Shown: piece after piece, positions 26,465-35,876 of the stretch | Numbering within the stretch: the first letter of the stretch is position 1 | Layout: each line of letters starts with the position of its first letter | Origin: Roseiarcus sp963730555 | Lineage (GTDB): Bacteria > Pseudomonadota > Alphaproteobacteria > Rhizobiales > Beijerinckiaceae | Reading direction: 5' to 3' | Length of the DNA stretch: 64,000 nt | Assembly (NCBI GenBank): GCA_963730555.1 | Contig: CAVSSS010000013.1 | Span: 186,001 to 250,000 of the forward strand | Position numbers and translations under genes: made by a program | The notes under the pieces: generated by a model | The model's database searches: none | Seen by the model: only the letters and a program-made list of their open reading frames with translations | What the model was told of the DNA's origin: nothing

Positions 26465-28114
26465 GTGTTGGTCGGGGTTAAAATTCTAAATCGGGTTCTT
26501 GCCTCGATTGGGCTCTCGATTGTTCTGAGCATAAGCGGGCCGTTAGCATCTCACGCCGAAGACGACGCCTCCCCCGCCGCTGCGGCTTCGGGAGGCAAAG
26601 GCCGCCCCCAAGGAGGCTGATCCGACCACCGCCAAAGACCCTCAGATCGCGCTCGGCACTCGAGCTCCTGCTGGAGCCGATGACCAAAGACGAGACGGAG
26701 ACCGAAGCCAAGGGCTGGCACACGTTGCTCCGGGCGAAAGAGCGCGAAATCACCGTGGCCGAACTGAATGTCCGGCGCAAGAACCGCGAAATCGCACAAT
26801 TGGAAAAGCAGAAAGCGGCTGCGGCCGACCTCGCGAAAGCCACGGAAGAGGTCAAAGCGGCTGCGGCCGACAAGGACAAGGAGGCGGCCGCCCGGCGCCT
26901 CCTGGAGGCGCAGAAAAATCTGGCTGGGACGGTCAAGACCGCAAGCAAGAAAACCACAAAGGAGGAGAAGAAGGCCGAGGCGGCCACAGCCGCTATGGCC
27001 TAAGCAAGCCGAGGCCGCCCGCCGCCATGGTGGATTCGGGGACCCCTGCGGCGGCGTAAAGGTCGTGGCGGCGGCAAGGGACAAGGACGTCTTGCAACAG
27101 GCGGCCGAATCCGTGGCGAAGAAATCCGACGGCGCGGGTGGCGCCGCAAAGGTCGACAAGGTGGTCGCAGCGACTGAAGAAGAAGCCGCCGCTACGGACC
27201 AAATCAAAACGCTGGCTGAATCAACCCCGGCGGCGGCCGGATCGGCCGTGGCGGCGACGGCAATCGCGCCCGGAGCAGCGCCCGCCGCGGTCACCGATAC
27301 GTCGAAAAAGGCCGAAAAGCTGGCTGAGAAGGCCGACGAAGCGACCGCCGCCAAGACTGACGTCAAGGTGCAGCTCGTCGATTACAGCACGCAATTGATG
27401 GGCGAGCGCACCGCGCTCACCGACCGGCTGAAACTCGTCCTCGACAAATTCGAAGTCGAGGGACGGCAAGCCGTATCGCCTCTACATCGCCTCGATCGGC
27501 GGCATCAAGATCGACGTTATGGATCGGACCGCAACTCTTGCGAGGATTTCAGGCCGGCTGACCTCTGAGAAGGGCGGGCTCAGGCTCGCGCGCGATGTGG
27601 GGACATTCCTTGCCTACATGATTGCATCGATCATCGTCGCCAGAATCGTGCGCATGATCCTGGGGCGGTTCATGAGCGGGGACCACGTGACCTCGCATCT
27701 CTCGCGCGACTTCATCATCTCATCCTCCGACGCGTCATCGTGGCAATCGGCTTCCTGCTCGCCTTGTCGGCGCTGCAAGTGAACCTCGCGCCCCTCCTTG
27801 CGGTCATTGGCGCGGCAGGCTTCGTCGTCGCCTTCGCGCTGCAGGGCACGCTCAGCAATTTCGCCAGCGGCCTCCTCATCATGGTGTTCAAGCCCGACGT
27901 CGGCGACTACGTCGAGGTCGGAGGCGGCATCAAGGGCAAGGTGACCCATGTGACCATCTTCAGCACTTACATCCGTACGGATGACGGGCTCGTGAAGATC
28001 GTGCCCAACGACAACATCTGGAAGAATGTCATCGTCAACGAAACGACCGGGGTCGTGAAGGCTCCGCCTGAGGGCGAGGCGAAACCGCCCGAGGGGGATG
28101 CCGAAGCCGGGTGA
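26465..28114 (+). pseudogene. MscS-family mechanosensitive channel with long N-terminal region, about five frameshifts
   Basis: The start is a GTG at 26465 with GGGAGG 7 bases before it and a signal peptide (IGLSIVLSISGPLASHA). A charged Ala/Lys/Glu coiled-coil region follows in shifting frames (breaks near 26610, 26655, 27000, 27470 and 27720), then an inner-membrane helix FLAYMIASIIVARIVRMIL, and the MscS pore helix AGFVVAFALQGTLSNFASG with the beta domain FKPDVGDYVEVGGGIKGKVT. It ends at 28114, shortly after KIVPNDNIWKN, without the C-terminal alpha/beta domain of E. coli MscS. So many breaks may be decay, or a cluster of reading errors in repetitive GC-rich sequence. Confidence 0.72.
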
Positions 28115-28287
28115 GGCCCTTGTTAGCCCATTCATGGCCCGGCGGGGCGGGCCGGCGCTCGGTCGCGCCCTGAGAAGTTGCTCAGGTCGCGGCCGAATGG
28201 GCGGAAACGCGCGAGCCTCCTGCCGCGGTCGCGCCCCATACAATTCCGAGAACTGCGACGCTGCCACCGGCCAGTAGGCCGGTTCGC

Positions 28288-28998
28288 TCAGGGCTTGTTC
28301 GGAACGTCGAAAAGAGCGCCAGTGCGGAACAGTAAACCCGCAGCGCCCGCGCCGATGAGCGGGGCGATGATGAACAACCAGAGCTGCGCGACTGCGCCGG
28401 GGTTAGAGGCGATTCCGATGAGCGCCGGACCGATCGAGCGGGCCGGATTGACCGAGGTGCCGGTGATGTTGATGCCAACCAGATGGATAACCACCAGCGT
28501 GAGGCCGATGGCAAGGCCAGCGAAGCCGGTCGGCGCGAACGGGTGGGTAACGCCAAGAATGGAAACCAGGAATAAAAACGTCGCCACCACTTCGAACACA
28601 AACGCGGAGACAACGTTGTATTCCCCGAGATAGCCAGGCCCCCAACCGTTCTGGCCGAGCCCGCCGGTCCATCCCTGAGCCTTGCCGGACAGGATGAGAT
28701 AAAGCACGACCGCAGCGACGATTGCGCCTAGAACCTGGGCGATCCAGTAGCTGATCATGTCGGCGACGCTCATGCGGCCAGCGACATAGACGCCGAAACT
28801 TACCGCCGGATTGACGTGGCAGCCGGAGATCGGCCCGATGCCATAGGCCATGGCGACAATGGCGAAGCCGAACGCGCTTGCTATGCCGAGAAGGTTGACG
28901 GCCGTCGCCCCCGATCCCATGCCGCCGACGACCGCCGCTCCGCAGCCGAAAAACACGAGCGCGAATGTTCCAATAAATTCAGCTGCCTGCTTGTTCAT
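28288..28998 (-). CDS. aqpZ: Aquaporin Z-type water channel
   Basis: The 236-residue six-helix channel has both NPA signatures, GCHVNPAVSFGVYV and GTSVNPARSIGPAL, and the AqpZ N-terminus NKQAAEFIGTFALVFFGCG. The selectivity-filter residues (His in VVIHLVGIN, Arg after the second NPA) indicate water rather than glycerol. I choose the ATG at 28998 with GGAGGGGAC before it; upstream codons encode no channel sequence. It converges with the MscS gene, so the neighbours are both osmotic-stress proteins, though not co-transcribed. Confidence 0.93.
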   Translation of the reverse strand: MNKQAAEFIGTFALVFFGCGAAVVGGMGSGATAVNLLGIASAFGFAIVAMAYGIGPISGCHVNPAVSFGVYVAGRMSVADMISYWIAQVLGAIVAAVVLYLILSGKAQGWTGGLGQNGWGPGYLGEYNVVSAFVFEVVATFLFLVSILGVTHPFAPTGFAGLAIGLTLVVIHLVGINITGTSVNPARSIGPALIGIASNPGAVAQLWLFIIAPLIGAGAAGLLFRTGALFDVPNKP

Positions 28999-29210
28999 TG
29001 TCCCCTCCATCCCGCGCCCGAATCGCGAGGTCGCCCTTATAGCCACGGCTCGACCCTGAGAAAAGGGCGCGGGCGAGCCCGATCTCCGCCAGAGCCCGCT
29101 TCGTCCGCGCACGGGCCGTTGCTTTCGCAGGGCCCACCGCTATATATGCGACGCCTTTTTGACCTCTCGATGAACGGCGCGGCTTTCGCGTCGCCGGAGC
29201 TGCCGTCCCC

Positions 29211-29597
29211 GTGCTGATTACCTCCGCCTATGCGCAAGCCACCGGCGCTGCTCCCTTCATGGGGAGCGACGCGTTGGTTCAGCTGGTGCCGATCGCGGCG
29301 ATGATCGCGATCGTCTATTTCATCATCTTGCGGCCGCAGCAGCGCCGCCAGAAGGAGCAGCGCGAATTGGTCATGGCGGCGAGGCGAGGCGACGTCGTCG
29401 TCACCACCGGCGGCTTGATCGGCAAGGTCACCAAGTCTGTCGATGACAACGAAGTCGAGTTCGAGATCGCTCCCAACGTGCGCGTGCGGTTGGCTCGCTC
29501 CGGCATCGCCGAGGTGCGCGCCAAGGGGGAGCCAGTCAAGGACGCGACGCCCCCCGCCAAGTCGTCGCCGGCCAAAAAGGATGCGCCCACTCCTTAA
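29211..29597 (+). CDS. yajC: Sec translocase accessory subunit YajC
   Basis: The 128-residue single-span protein works with SecDF at the SecYEG channel. It has the N-terminal LITSAYAQ segment, a membrane helix LVQLVPIAAMIAIVYFIIL, the motif RPQQRRQKEQ and the soluble RGDVVVTTGGLIGKV domain. The start is GTG at 29211; a nearer ATG is out of frame and the ribosome site is weak. A C-terminal Pro/Lys/Ala tail is longer than in E. coli. It is 53 bp before secD, the usual order. Confidence 0.92.
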   Translation: MLITSAYAQATGAAPFMGSDALVQLVPIAAMIAIVYFIILRPQQRRQKEQRELVMAARRGDVVVTTGGLIGKVTKSVDDNEVEFEIAPNVRVRLARSGIAEVRAKGEPVKDATPPAKSSPAKKDAPTP

Positions 29598-29650
29598 GGG
29601 CGGGAGGCCGTTTTTGGGCGCGTGTTGAGACTCTGCAGATAGAAAGTCTG

Positions 29651-31240
29651 ATGCTTCGTTTTGCGAACTGGAAATTGGCCTCCGTCCTGGCGCTCGTGGC
29701 GGCGGCGGTTCTTGTGATCCTGCCAAGCTTCATGCCAGCTCAGACGGTCGAGGCGCTCGCGACGCGCTTCCCGAGCTTCATTCCGATGCGCCAGATCGTG
29801 CTTGGCCTCGATCTACAAGGCGGCGCCTATCTTCTGATGGAGGTCGACACCCCCTCGGTGATCAAGGCGCAAGTCGAGGCGCTGCGCGACGACGTGCGGC
29901 AGAAACTGCGTGAGGGCAGGATCGGGATATCCGGCGGCATCGCGACTGAACCGCGAGCGGTCGTGGCCCACATCTCTGATCCGGCCGAACGCGCCAAGGC
30001 GCTCGAGCTACTTCAAACGCTGAGCCAGCCGATCGGGGGCCCGCTCGCGGGAGGAAACGGCCGCACGCTCGATGTGACGCAAACTCCCGACGGGATACGG
30101 CTGGCGCTAACCGACGCGGCGGTCGCCGACAAGGTGCGCCACGCGGTCGGGCAATCGATCGAGGTGCTCAACCGCCGCATCAACGCGATGGGCACCAAGG
30201 AGACCGTCATCCAGCAGCAGGGCGCGAACCGCGTGCTGATCGAGGCGCCAGGGAGCCAGGACACGACCGTTCTCAAGAACATGATTGGCCAGACCGCCAA
30301 GCTCGAGTTCCGCCTGGTGGCCGATCCCGGCGATCCGCCGAACGAGTCCGAGACGCTGCCGATGCAGAAGGGCGGCGGGACGATCCAAGTGCAGAAGCGG
30401 GTCATGGTCGATGGCGAGGACCTGGTTGATGCGCAGCAGAGCTTCGATCAGCAGAGCGGCGAGCCGGACGTTACTTTCCGCTTCAACCTGCGTGGCGGGC
30501 AGAGGTTCGGCCAGGTGACGTCGGCGAACGTCGGACGGCCCTTCGCCATCGTGCTCGACGGCAAGGTGATCTCTGCCCCGGTCATCCGTTCGCCGATCAC
30601 CGGCGGCACTGGCCAGATCACCGGCAATTTTAGCCTTGAAGAGGCCTCGAGCCTGGCGATTCTGTTACGCGCCGGCGCACTGCCGGCCAAGCTCACGGTG
30701 ATCGAGGAGCGCACGGTAGGACCCGGGCTGGGCCAGGACTCGATCGACGCCGGAAAACGCGCAGCTTACGTCGGGGCGGCGCTGGTCGTCGTCTACATGA
30801 TCGCGACCTACGGCATCTTCGGCGTGTTCGCCGATCTCGCGCTTGCGGTGCATATTCTCTTGATCTTCGCCTCGATGGTGCTGCTCGGCGCCACCCTGAC
30901 CCTGCCCGGCATCGCGGGCATCGTCTTCACCATCGGCATGGCGGTCGATTCGAACGTCCTTATCTATGAGCGCATCCGCGAGGAAGCGCATTTGGGCCGC
31001 TCGGTCATTTCTGCGCTCGACGCCGGCTTCCGCCGGGCCTTCGCGACCATCGTCAATTCCAACGTCACGATGTTCGTGGCGGCGCTCATCCTCTATCTGT
31101 TCGGTTCAGGCGCGGTGCGCGGCTTCGCCGTTTCGCTGGGCTTGGGCATCCTGACCTCGGTCATCACCGCGGTCACCATGACGCGCATGATGATCGCGCT
31201 TTGGTATCACCGCGAGCGGCCAAAGACGCTGCCGATATGA
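29651..31240 (+). CDS. secD: Protein translocase subunit SecD
   Basis: The 529-residue membrane protein uses the proton gradient to finish export. First helix at residues 7-25, the large periplasmic P1 region opening with LGLDLQGGAYLLMEVD, then P1-head/base with RIDAMG-like INAMGTKETVIQ and a C-terminal block of five helices with the motif IGMAVDSNVLIYERIREE. Length and order are standard. It is followed by secF after 22 bases. Confidence 0.96.
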   Translation: MLRFANWKLASVLALVAAAVLVILPSFMPAQTVEALATRFPSFIPMRQIVLGLDLQGGAYLLMEVDTPSVIKAQVEALRDDVRQKLREGRIGISGGIATEPRAVVAHISDPAERAKALELLQTLSQPIGGPLAGGNGRTLDVTQTPDGIRLALTDAAVADKVRHAVGQSIEVLNRRINAMGTKETVIQQQGANRVLIEAPGSQDTTVLKNMIGQTAKLEFRLVADPGDPPNESETLPMQKGGGTIQVQKRVMVDGEDLVDAQQSFDQQSGEPDVTFRFNLRGGQRFGQVTSANVGRPFAIVLDGKVISAPVIRSPITGGTGQITGNFSLEEASSLAILLRAGALPAKLTVIEERTVGPGLGQDSIDAGKRAAYVGAALVVVYMIATYGIFGVFADLALAVHILLIFASMVLLGATLTLPGIAGIVFTIGMAVDSNVLIYERIREEAHLGRSVISALDAGFRRAFATIVNSNVTMFVAALILYLFGSGAVRGFAVSLGLGILTSVITAVTMTRMMIALWYHRERPKTLPI

Positions 31241-31262
31241 CGCGCACAACGGAATTTGCGGT

Positions 31263-32222
31263 ATGAAACGGCTTCGGCTCGCGCCCGAGAACACCAAATT
31301 CGGCTTCATGCGGTTTCGCCGCGTGAGCTACCCGCTGTCAGCTTTATTGTCGATCGTCTCGGTCCTCATGTTCCTGTTCGTAGGCATGAATTTCGGCATC
31401 GACTTCGCCGGCGGCACTCAGGTCGACATGCGCGCCAAGAGCGGCGAGGCCAATGTCGCCGACATTCGGTCCAAGGCCGAAGGCCTCGGCGTTGGACCGG
31501 TCGAAGTGCAACGGGTCGGGGCGGAATCCGACGTCTTGCTGCGTCTTGGCGTGCAGTCGGGCGGCGACGCCGGCCAGCAGACCGCGATCGCCAAGATCAA
31601 GGACGCCTTTGGCGCCGACTACGAGTTTCGCAGCGTCGACTCGGTCGGCCCGACCGTGTCCGCCGAGCTCGTCCAGCGCGGCACGCTCGGCGTGGTCGTC
31701 GCCATCATCGCGGTCCTGACCTATCTGTGGTTCCGCTTCGAATGGCAATTCGCGGTCGGCGCGATCATCGGCACGATGCACGATCTCCTTCTGACCGTCG
31801 GCTTCTTCTGTGTCACCCAGCTCGAGTTCAACCAGACCTCGATCGCCGCGATCCTCACGATCGTCGGCTACTCGCTCAACGAGACCGTGGTGGTGCTCGA
31901 CCGCATCCGCGAGGTGATGCGCAAATACAAGCGCCTGTCGACGTCCGAAATCATCGACATGTCGATCAACGCCGTGCTGCCCCGCACCATCATGACGGCG
32001 ACGACCGTCTTTCTCGCCCTTCTGGCGCTGTTCTTCCTGGGCGGCCACGTCATCCGCTCATTCTCGGCGGCCATGATCTGGGGCATTTTCGTCGCGACCT
32101 ATTCGTCGATATTCATCTGCTCGCCAATGCTCATCTACATGGGCGTGCGCGCCGACACCTTCGACAGGATGCGGGAAAAGGAAACCGCCGGCGCTGACGT
32201 GAAGGCGAAGGAGAAGGCGTGA
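31263..32222 (+). CDS. secF: Protein translocase subunit SecF
   Basis: The 319-residue partner of SecD. Helix 1 around residues 22-40, periplasmic part with FGIDFAGGTQVDMRA, then helices with GTMHDLLLTVGFF and the proton-path motif NETVVVLDRIREVM. The C-terminal tail is short and charged. Its TGA overlaps the GTG start of the next gene (GTGA), so the small downstream protein is translationally tied to SecF. Confidence 0.96.
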   Translation: MKRLRLAPENTKFGFMRFRRVSYPLSALLSIVSVLMFLFVGMNFGIDFAGGTQVDMRAKSGEANVADIRSKAEGLGVGPVEVQRVGAESDVLLRLGVQSGGDAGQQTAIAKIKDAFGADYEFRSVDSVGPTVSAELVQRGTLGVVVAIIAVLTYLWFRFEWQFAVGAIIGTMHDLLLTVGFFCVTQLEFNQTSIAAILTIVGYSLNETVVVLDRIREVMRKYKRLSTSEIIDMSINAVLPRTIMTATTVFLALLALFFLGGHVIRSFSAAMIWGIFVATYSSIFICSPMLIYMGVRADTFDRMREKETAGADVKAKEKA

Positions 32223-32602
32223 GGCTCGCCTTCGCGCCCGGCAGCCATGTGATCGCGGCTCATGGGCAGGGCGCATTCGCCTTCGCCGGCATGCGTCACG
32301 CGGGCTCCATCCTGGCGACGCCGAAAGGTGTGCGGCCGATCGAGGCGACGAACGTCGACGATCTCGCCTCAGTCGCGCTCCCTCCACTCTTTTCCGAATG
32401 CGCGGAGAGCCCTGGCTCGATCGAGTTTCTCATCGTCGGGACGGGCGTCCGCATGGCGCCGATCCCGAAAGCGCTGCGCGGCGCCCTCGGTCAGGCCGGC
32501 CTGCGCTTCGAAGCGATGGCGACCGGCCCGGCGCTCCGCGTTTACAATGTCATGCAGTCGGAAGGCCGCCGTGTCGCGGCGGCGCTGATCGCCGCGCCGT
32601 GA
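32219..32602 (+). CDS. Mth938-like domain protein, relative of complex I assembly factor NDUFAF3
   Basis: The 127-residue single-domain protein of the Mth938/DUF498 family: VRPIEATNVDDL, then IEFLIVGTGVRMAPIP and a closing GRRVAAALIAA helix. In mitochondria the homologue NDUFAF3 helps build complex I. GTG start overlapping secF; its own TGA overlaps the next GTG start, so three genes are chained by 4-base overlaps. The bacterial function is not established. Confidence 0.85.
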   Translation: MRLAFAPGSHVIAAHGQGAFAFAGMRHAGSILATPKGVRPIEATNVDDLASVALPPLFSECAESPGSIEFLIVGTGVRMAPIPKALRGALGQAGLRFEAMATGPALRVYNVMQSEGRRVAAALIAAP

Positions 32603-33471
32603 CCGCGGGCCCGCCGCCCGGCGCCGATCCCCTTGCGGACGCTCACGCACATTGCGCAACGCTCGCCCGCGCCCACGCCCGCGATCAGTGGCTGAGCGCG
32701 CTCTATGCGAACGCAACCGCGCGCGGCGCGCTTTTTGCCTTAGCGAGCTTCGACTACGAAATACGCCACGCGCTTATCCGCGCCCACAATCCCACTCTGG
32801 CGGCGATCCGGCTTGCCTGGTGGCGCGAAGCAATCTCCGGCGAACGACGCGCCGAGGCGGCGGGGAACCCGGTCACGCTCGCGCTTCTCGCGGCGATCGA
32901 CGCCTACGCGCTGCCCCAAGCCTGGCTCGAGGCGATGCTGGACGCGCGCTTGCACGAGATCGCACCGGACGACGATTTCGACCTCGCGGCCTTTCGCGCT
33001 TTCGCCCAGGAGAGCGAGGGCGCGCGCCTCAAACTCGCGGCGCGGATCGCCGCGGGCGGCGCGGATCTGGACTCGGCGGCCGCCCATGCGCCCGCCGGCA
33101 TGGCGCTGGCGCTGACGCGCCTCATCAAGGAGCTGCCTTTCAAGGCGGGATCAGCGCCAACGCTGATCCCCGCCGACGTCGCCGCTCGCCATGGCGCAAG
33201 CGCGGCCGATTTCGATGCAAGGCGGACGGGTCCCGGCGTCGTTGCGGCCTGCGCCGAACTCAGGGCGTTAGCGCGCGACGAACTCGCCGAGGCGGAGCGG
33301 CGGCTGAAAAATTCCGCTCCCGCCATCATGGCGGCCTTCATTCCGCTTGGCCCGTTGCGGCTCGACCTCGATCGGCTCGAGCGAAACGGGACGCATCCGT
33401 TCGATCCAGCGAGAGAAGCGTCGCCGCTGCGCCGCCAATGGGCGATCTGGCGCTGGGCCCGAGGGCGGTGA
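32599..33471 (+). CDS. Squalene/phytoene-synthase fold protein, NDUFAF6-like, catalytic motifs lost
   Basis: The 290-residue all-alpha protein of the trans-isoprenyl diphosphate synthase (head-to-head) superfamily: FALASFDYEIRHALIRAH, IRLAWWREAI, MALALTRLIKELPF. The two DxxxD motifs needed for Mg-diphosphate binding in real phytoene or squalene synthases are not present, so it is unlikely to make carotenoids or hopanoids. The known non-enzymatic relative is NDUFAF6, a complex I assembly factor. It starts at GTG 32599 inside the stop of the Mth938-like gene. Confidence 0.8.
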   Translation: MTAGPPPGADPLADAHAHCATLARAHARDQWLSALYANATARGALFALASFDYEIRHALIRAHNPTLAAIRLAWWREAISGERRAEAAGNPVTLALLAAIDAYALPQAWLEAMLDARLHEIAPDDDFDLAAFRAFAQESEGARLKLAARIAAGGADLDSAAAHAPAGMALALTRLIKELPFKAGSAPTLIPADVAARHGASAADFDARRTGPGVVAACAELRALARDELAEAERRLKNSAPAIMAAFIPLGPLRLDLDRLERNGTHPFDPAREASPLRRQWAIWRWARGR

Positions 33472-33474
33472 TGG

Positions 33475-34950
33475 CTAAAGATATTGCGCCCCGGCCTCGG
33501 CGGCGAAGCGGCCAGGCTCACCCTCCCAAACGATCCGGCCGTGTTCCAGCACGTAGACGCGGTCCGCATGCGGCAGAGCGAAAGTGACGTTCTGCTCGCC
33601 AAGCAGCACCGTGATCTCAGTCGTTTGCCTCAGCCGCTCGAGCGCCTTTGAAATCTGTTCCATGATAACCGGGGCCAAGCCCAGCGTCGGCTCGTCAAGG
33701 ATCAAAAGGTCTGGCTTCATCATCAGCGCCCGCGCGATGGTCAGCATTTGCTGCTCGCCGCCCGACAGCGTCACGGCCGTTTGCCTCTGCCGCTCCTTCA
33801 GGATGGGGAACAGGTTGAGCAGCCAGTCCCGGCGGTCCACGCGCTCCTTCTCTCCAAGGCGATGCCCGCCCATCTCCAGATTCTCGCTGACCGTCATCAA
33901 GCCGAACAGTTCGCGCCCCTCCGGCGACTGCACGATTCCCTCGCGCGCGATCGTAGCGGCGGTTTGGCCCCCGAGCGACCGGCCCTGCCGGCGAATAACG
34001 CCGGCATAGGGAACGAGGCCCGAAATCGCGTTGAACAATGTCGTCTTGCCGGCGCCGTTCAGTCCGACGATCCCGACGAACTCCCCTTCATGCGCGTGAA
34101 GCGAGACGTTCTCCAGCGCCTGCGCCTTGCCATAGACGACGTTCAGGTTCTCGATCTCGAGAAACGGCGTTTGGGCGTCGGCGAAAGTGGTCTCCGGGCG
34201 CGCCGCTGTCTCGAGCGCGCCGCCGAGATAGACCTTGCGTACGGTCTCGTTCGCCATCACTTCCGCAACCGTGCCCTCGGCGATTTTCTCCCCGACATTC
34301 ATGGCGTAGACGCGGTCGACCAGCGCGGACATGCTCTTCACGTTGTGGTCGACGATGAGGACCGCCCGGCCATCGTCGCGCATTTCCGTGATGAGGCTGG
34401 CGAAGGACGCCGTTTCGCGGGCGGTCAGGCCAGCGAACGGCTCGTCGATCAGGACCACCTGGGGATCGCGGGCGATCGCCTTGGCGATCTCGATTTTGCG
34501 CAAGTCGGCGAATGGCAGAGTCGCGGGGCGTCGATCGATGACCTTGGCCAGACCGACGCGCTCGGCGATGGCTCGCGCTCGCGCCTCAACGGCGGCGCTC
34601 GGAAGCAGATCCAGCAATTGATCAGGCAAAAGTCCAAGAAGGATGTTCTCGAGCACCGTCTGCCGATGCAGCGGGCGCGAATGCTGAAACACCATGCCAA
34701 CGCCAAGTCTGGCGATCCGGTGCGGCGGCCAGCCGGAGACTTCCCTGCCGTCGACCCGCACCGATCCGGCGTCGGGCCGTTCGACGCCGAGGATCGATTT
34801 CATCACCGTCGATTTGCCCGATCCATTCGGCCCGATGAGCCCGAGGATTTCTCCGGCGTGAACCGAGAAGCTGACGTCCCTGACCGCAGTCAGGCCGCCG
34901 AAGCGCTTCTGGAGACCGTTCACCTCCAGCCTTGGCGCACGGGCGTTCAT
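33475..34950 (-). CDS. Fused LivG-LivF ATP-binding protein of a branched-chain amino acid/amide ABC importer
   Basis: One 491-residue chain holds two cassettes normally made as separate proteins. Residues 1-240 are LivG-like (GPNGSGKSTVMKSIL, degenerate signature LPFADLRKIEIAKA, Walker B VVLIDEPFAGL). Residues 255-491 are LivF-like (GLNGAGKTTLFNAI, LSGGEQQMLTIARAL, LLILDEPTLGLAP). The join is a short linker around ARPETTFADAQTPF. Its start overlaps the LivM stop (ATGA). The order livF/G-livM-livH-binding protein on one strand makes a complete importer. The substrate is unknown: amino acid, amide or urea type. Confidence 0.92.
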   Translation of the reverse strand: MNARAPRLEVNGLQKRFGGLTAVRDVSFSVHAGEILGLIGPNGSGKSTVMKSILGVERPDAGSVRVDGREVSGWPPHRIARLGVGMVFQHSRPLHRQTVLENILLGLLPDQLLDLLPSAAVEARARAIAERVGLAKVIDRRPATLPFADLRKIEIAKAIARDPQVVLIDEPFAGLTARETASFASLITEMRDDGRAVLIVDHNVKSMSALVDRVYAMNVGEKIAEGTVAEVMANETVRKVYLGGALETAARPETTFADAQTPFLEIENLNVVYGKAQALENVSLHAHEGEFVGIVGLNGAGKTTLFNAISGLVPYAGVIRRQGRSLGGQTAATIAREGIVQSPEGRELFGLMTVSENLEMGGHRLGEKERVDRRDWLLNLFPILKERQRQTAVTLSGGEQQMLTIARALMMKPDLLILDEPTLGLAPVIMEQISKALERLRQTTEITVLLGEQNVTFALPHADRVYVLEHGRIVWEGEPGRFAAEAGAQYL

Positions 34951-35873
34951 GTCGCCTCCCGCGCGCCTTTGACCATGCCGAGCAATCCGGCCGGGAAGAA
35001 GAGAACGACGATAAGGGCGACCGCCGAGACGATGAAGGTTGAGAGATCGCCGAGCGGCCTCAATGTCTCGCCAAGCGCCACGAGAAACACCGCTCCCAGC
35101 ACCGCGCCGAGGATAGTTCGGCGCCCGCCAAGCACGGCGCCGATGATCACCTGCACGCCCACCGTGACGTCGATGAACGTCCCGACCGAGGCGGTCCCTA
35201 GATAGAACGCCATCAGCGCGCCGGCGAGCCCGGAGAAAAACGCGCTGACCAGAAAGGCCGCGAGCTTGTGCTTGGTGACGTTGAACCCGAGCGCGCCTGC
35301 CTGCACGGGGTCCTGCCCGCTCGCCTGCAGGATGAGGCCCACCGGCGAGTGCGTGAGCCCGTAGAGGATCGCGCCGCTAACGCCCATGAAGCCGAGCGCG
35401 ATCCAGTAATTGACCTTGTCGTCAATCGAAATGACGTCAGGGATCGTGAGGCCGATTTCCCCGCCGGTCAGGCCCGCAGCGACGACCACGAAATTCTGCA
35501 GCATCAGCACGGCGACAAGGGTGGTGAGTCCAAAGTAGGGGCCGCGCACTCTGAGCGCCGGCAAAGCCAGCACCAGTCCGCCGATCATCGCCGCCAGCAC
35601 GCCCGCAGCGACCGAGAGCGCGATTGGAGGCTGATAGAGGCTGTCGAGGATGCCGGCGGTATAGGCGCCAAGCCCGATCAGGAACGACGGGCCGAAATTC
35701 ACTTCGTTGGCGAAGCCGAACAACAAATCCCACGCCATCGAGAATACGCCGAAATAATAGGCGATGGTGAGCAGCCCCAGCACATAGCCCGAGACATAGA
35801 GCGGCAGCGTCGCAGCGATGAGAATGACGATCAGGCTGATCAGGACTGGCGGGGAGAACGTGCGACGCAACAT
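34947..35873 (-). CDS. livM: Branched-chain amino acid/amide ABC transporter permease LivM
   Basis: The 308-residue permease has about nine to ten helices and LivM hallmarks: LLFGFANEVNFGPSFLIGLG, ALPALRVRGPYFGLTTL and IIGAVLGGRRTILGAVLGA. It sits 3 bases after livH and overlaps the fused ATPase start, so the membrane and ATPase parts are coupled. Substrate cannot be read from the sequence. Confidence 0.93.
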   Translation of the reverse strand: MLRRTFSPPVLISLIVILIAATLPLYVSGYVLGLLTIAYYFGVFSMAWDLLFGFANEVNFGPSFLIGLGAYTAGILDSLYQPPIALSVAAGVLAAMIGGLVLALPALRVRGPYFGLTTLVAVLMLQNFVVVAAGLTGGEIGLTIPDVISIDDKVNYWIALGFMGVSGAILYGLTHSPVGLILQASGQDPVQAGALGFNVTKHKLAAFLVSAFFSGLAGALMAFYLGTASVGTFIDVTVGVQVIIGAVLGGRRTILGAVLGAVFLVALGETLRPLGDLSTFIVSAVALIVVLFFPAGLLGMVKGAREAT

Positions 35874-35876
35874 AAC

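Noticed and set aside
32599..33471. Annotating this as a true phytoene or squalene synthase
   Set aside because: The Asp-rich catalytic motifs are missing and the gene neighbours are Sec and Mth938-like genes.
33748..35205. 485-codon plus frame opposite the fused LivGF gene
   Set aside because: Walker and signature motifs are on the minus strand; the plus frame shows none.
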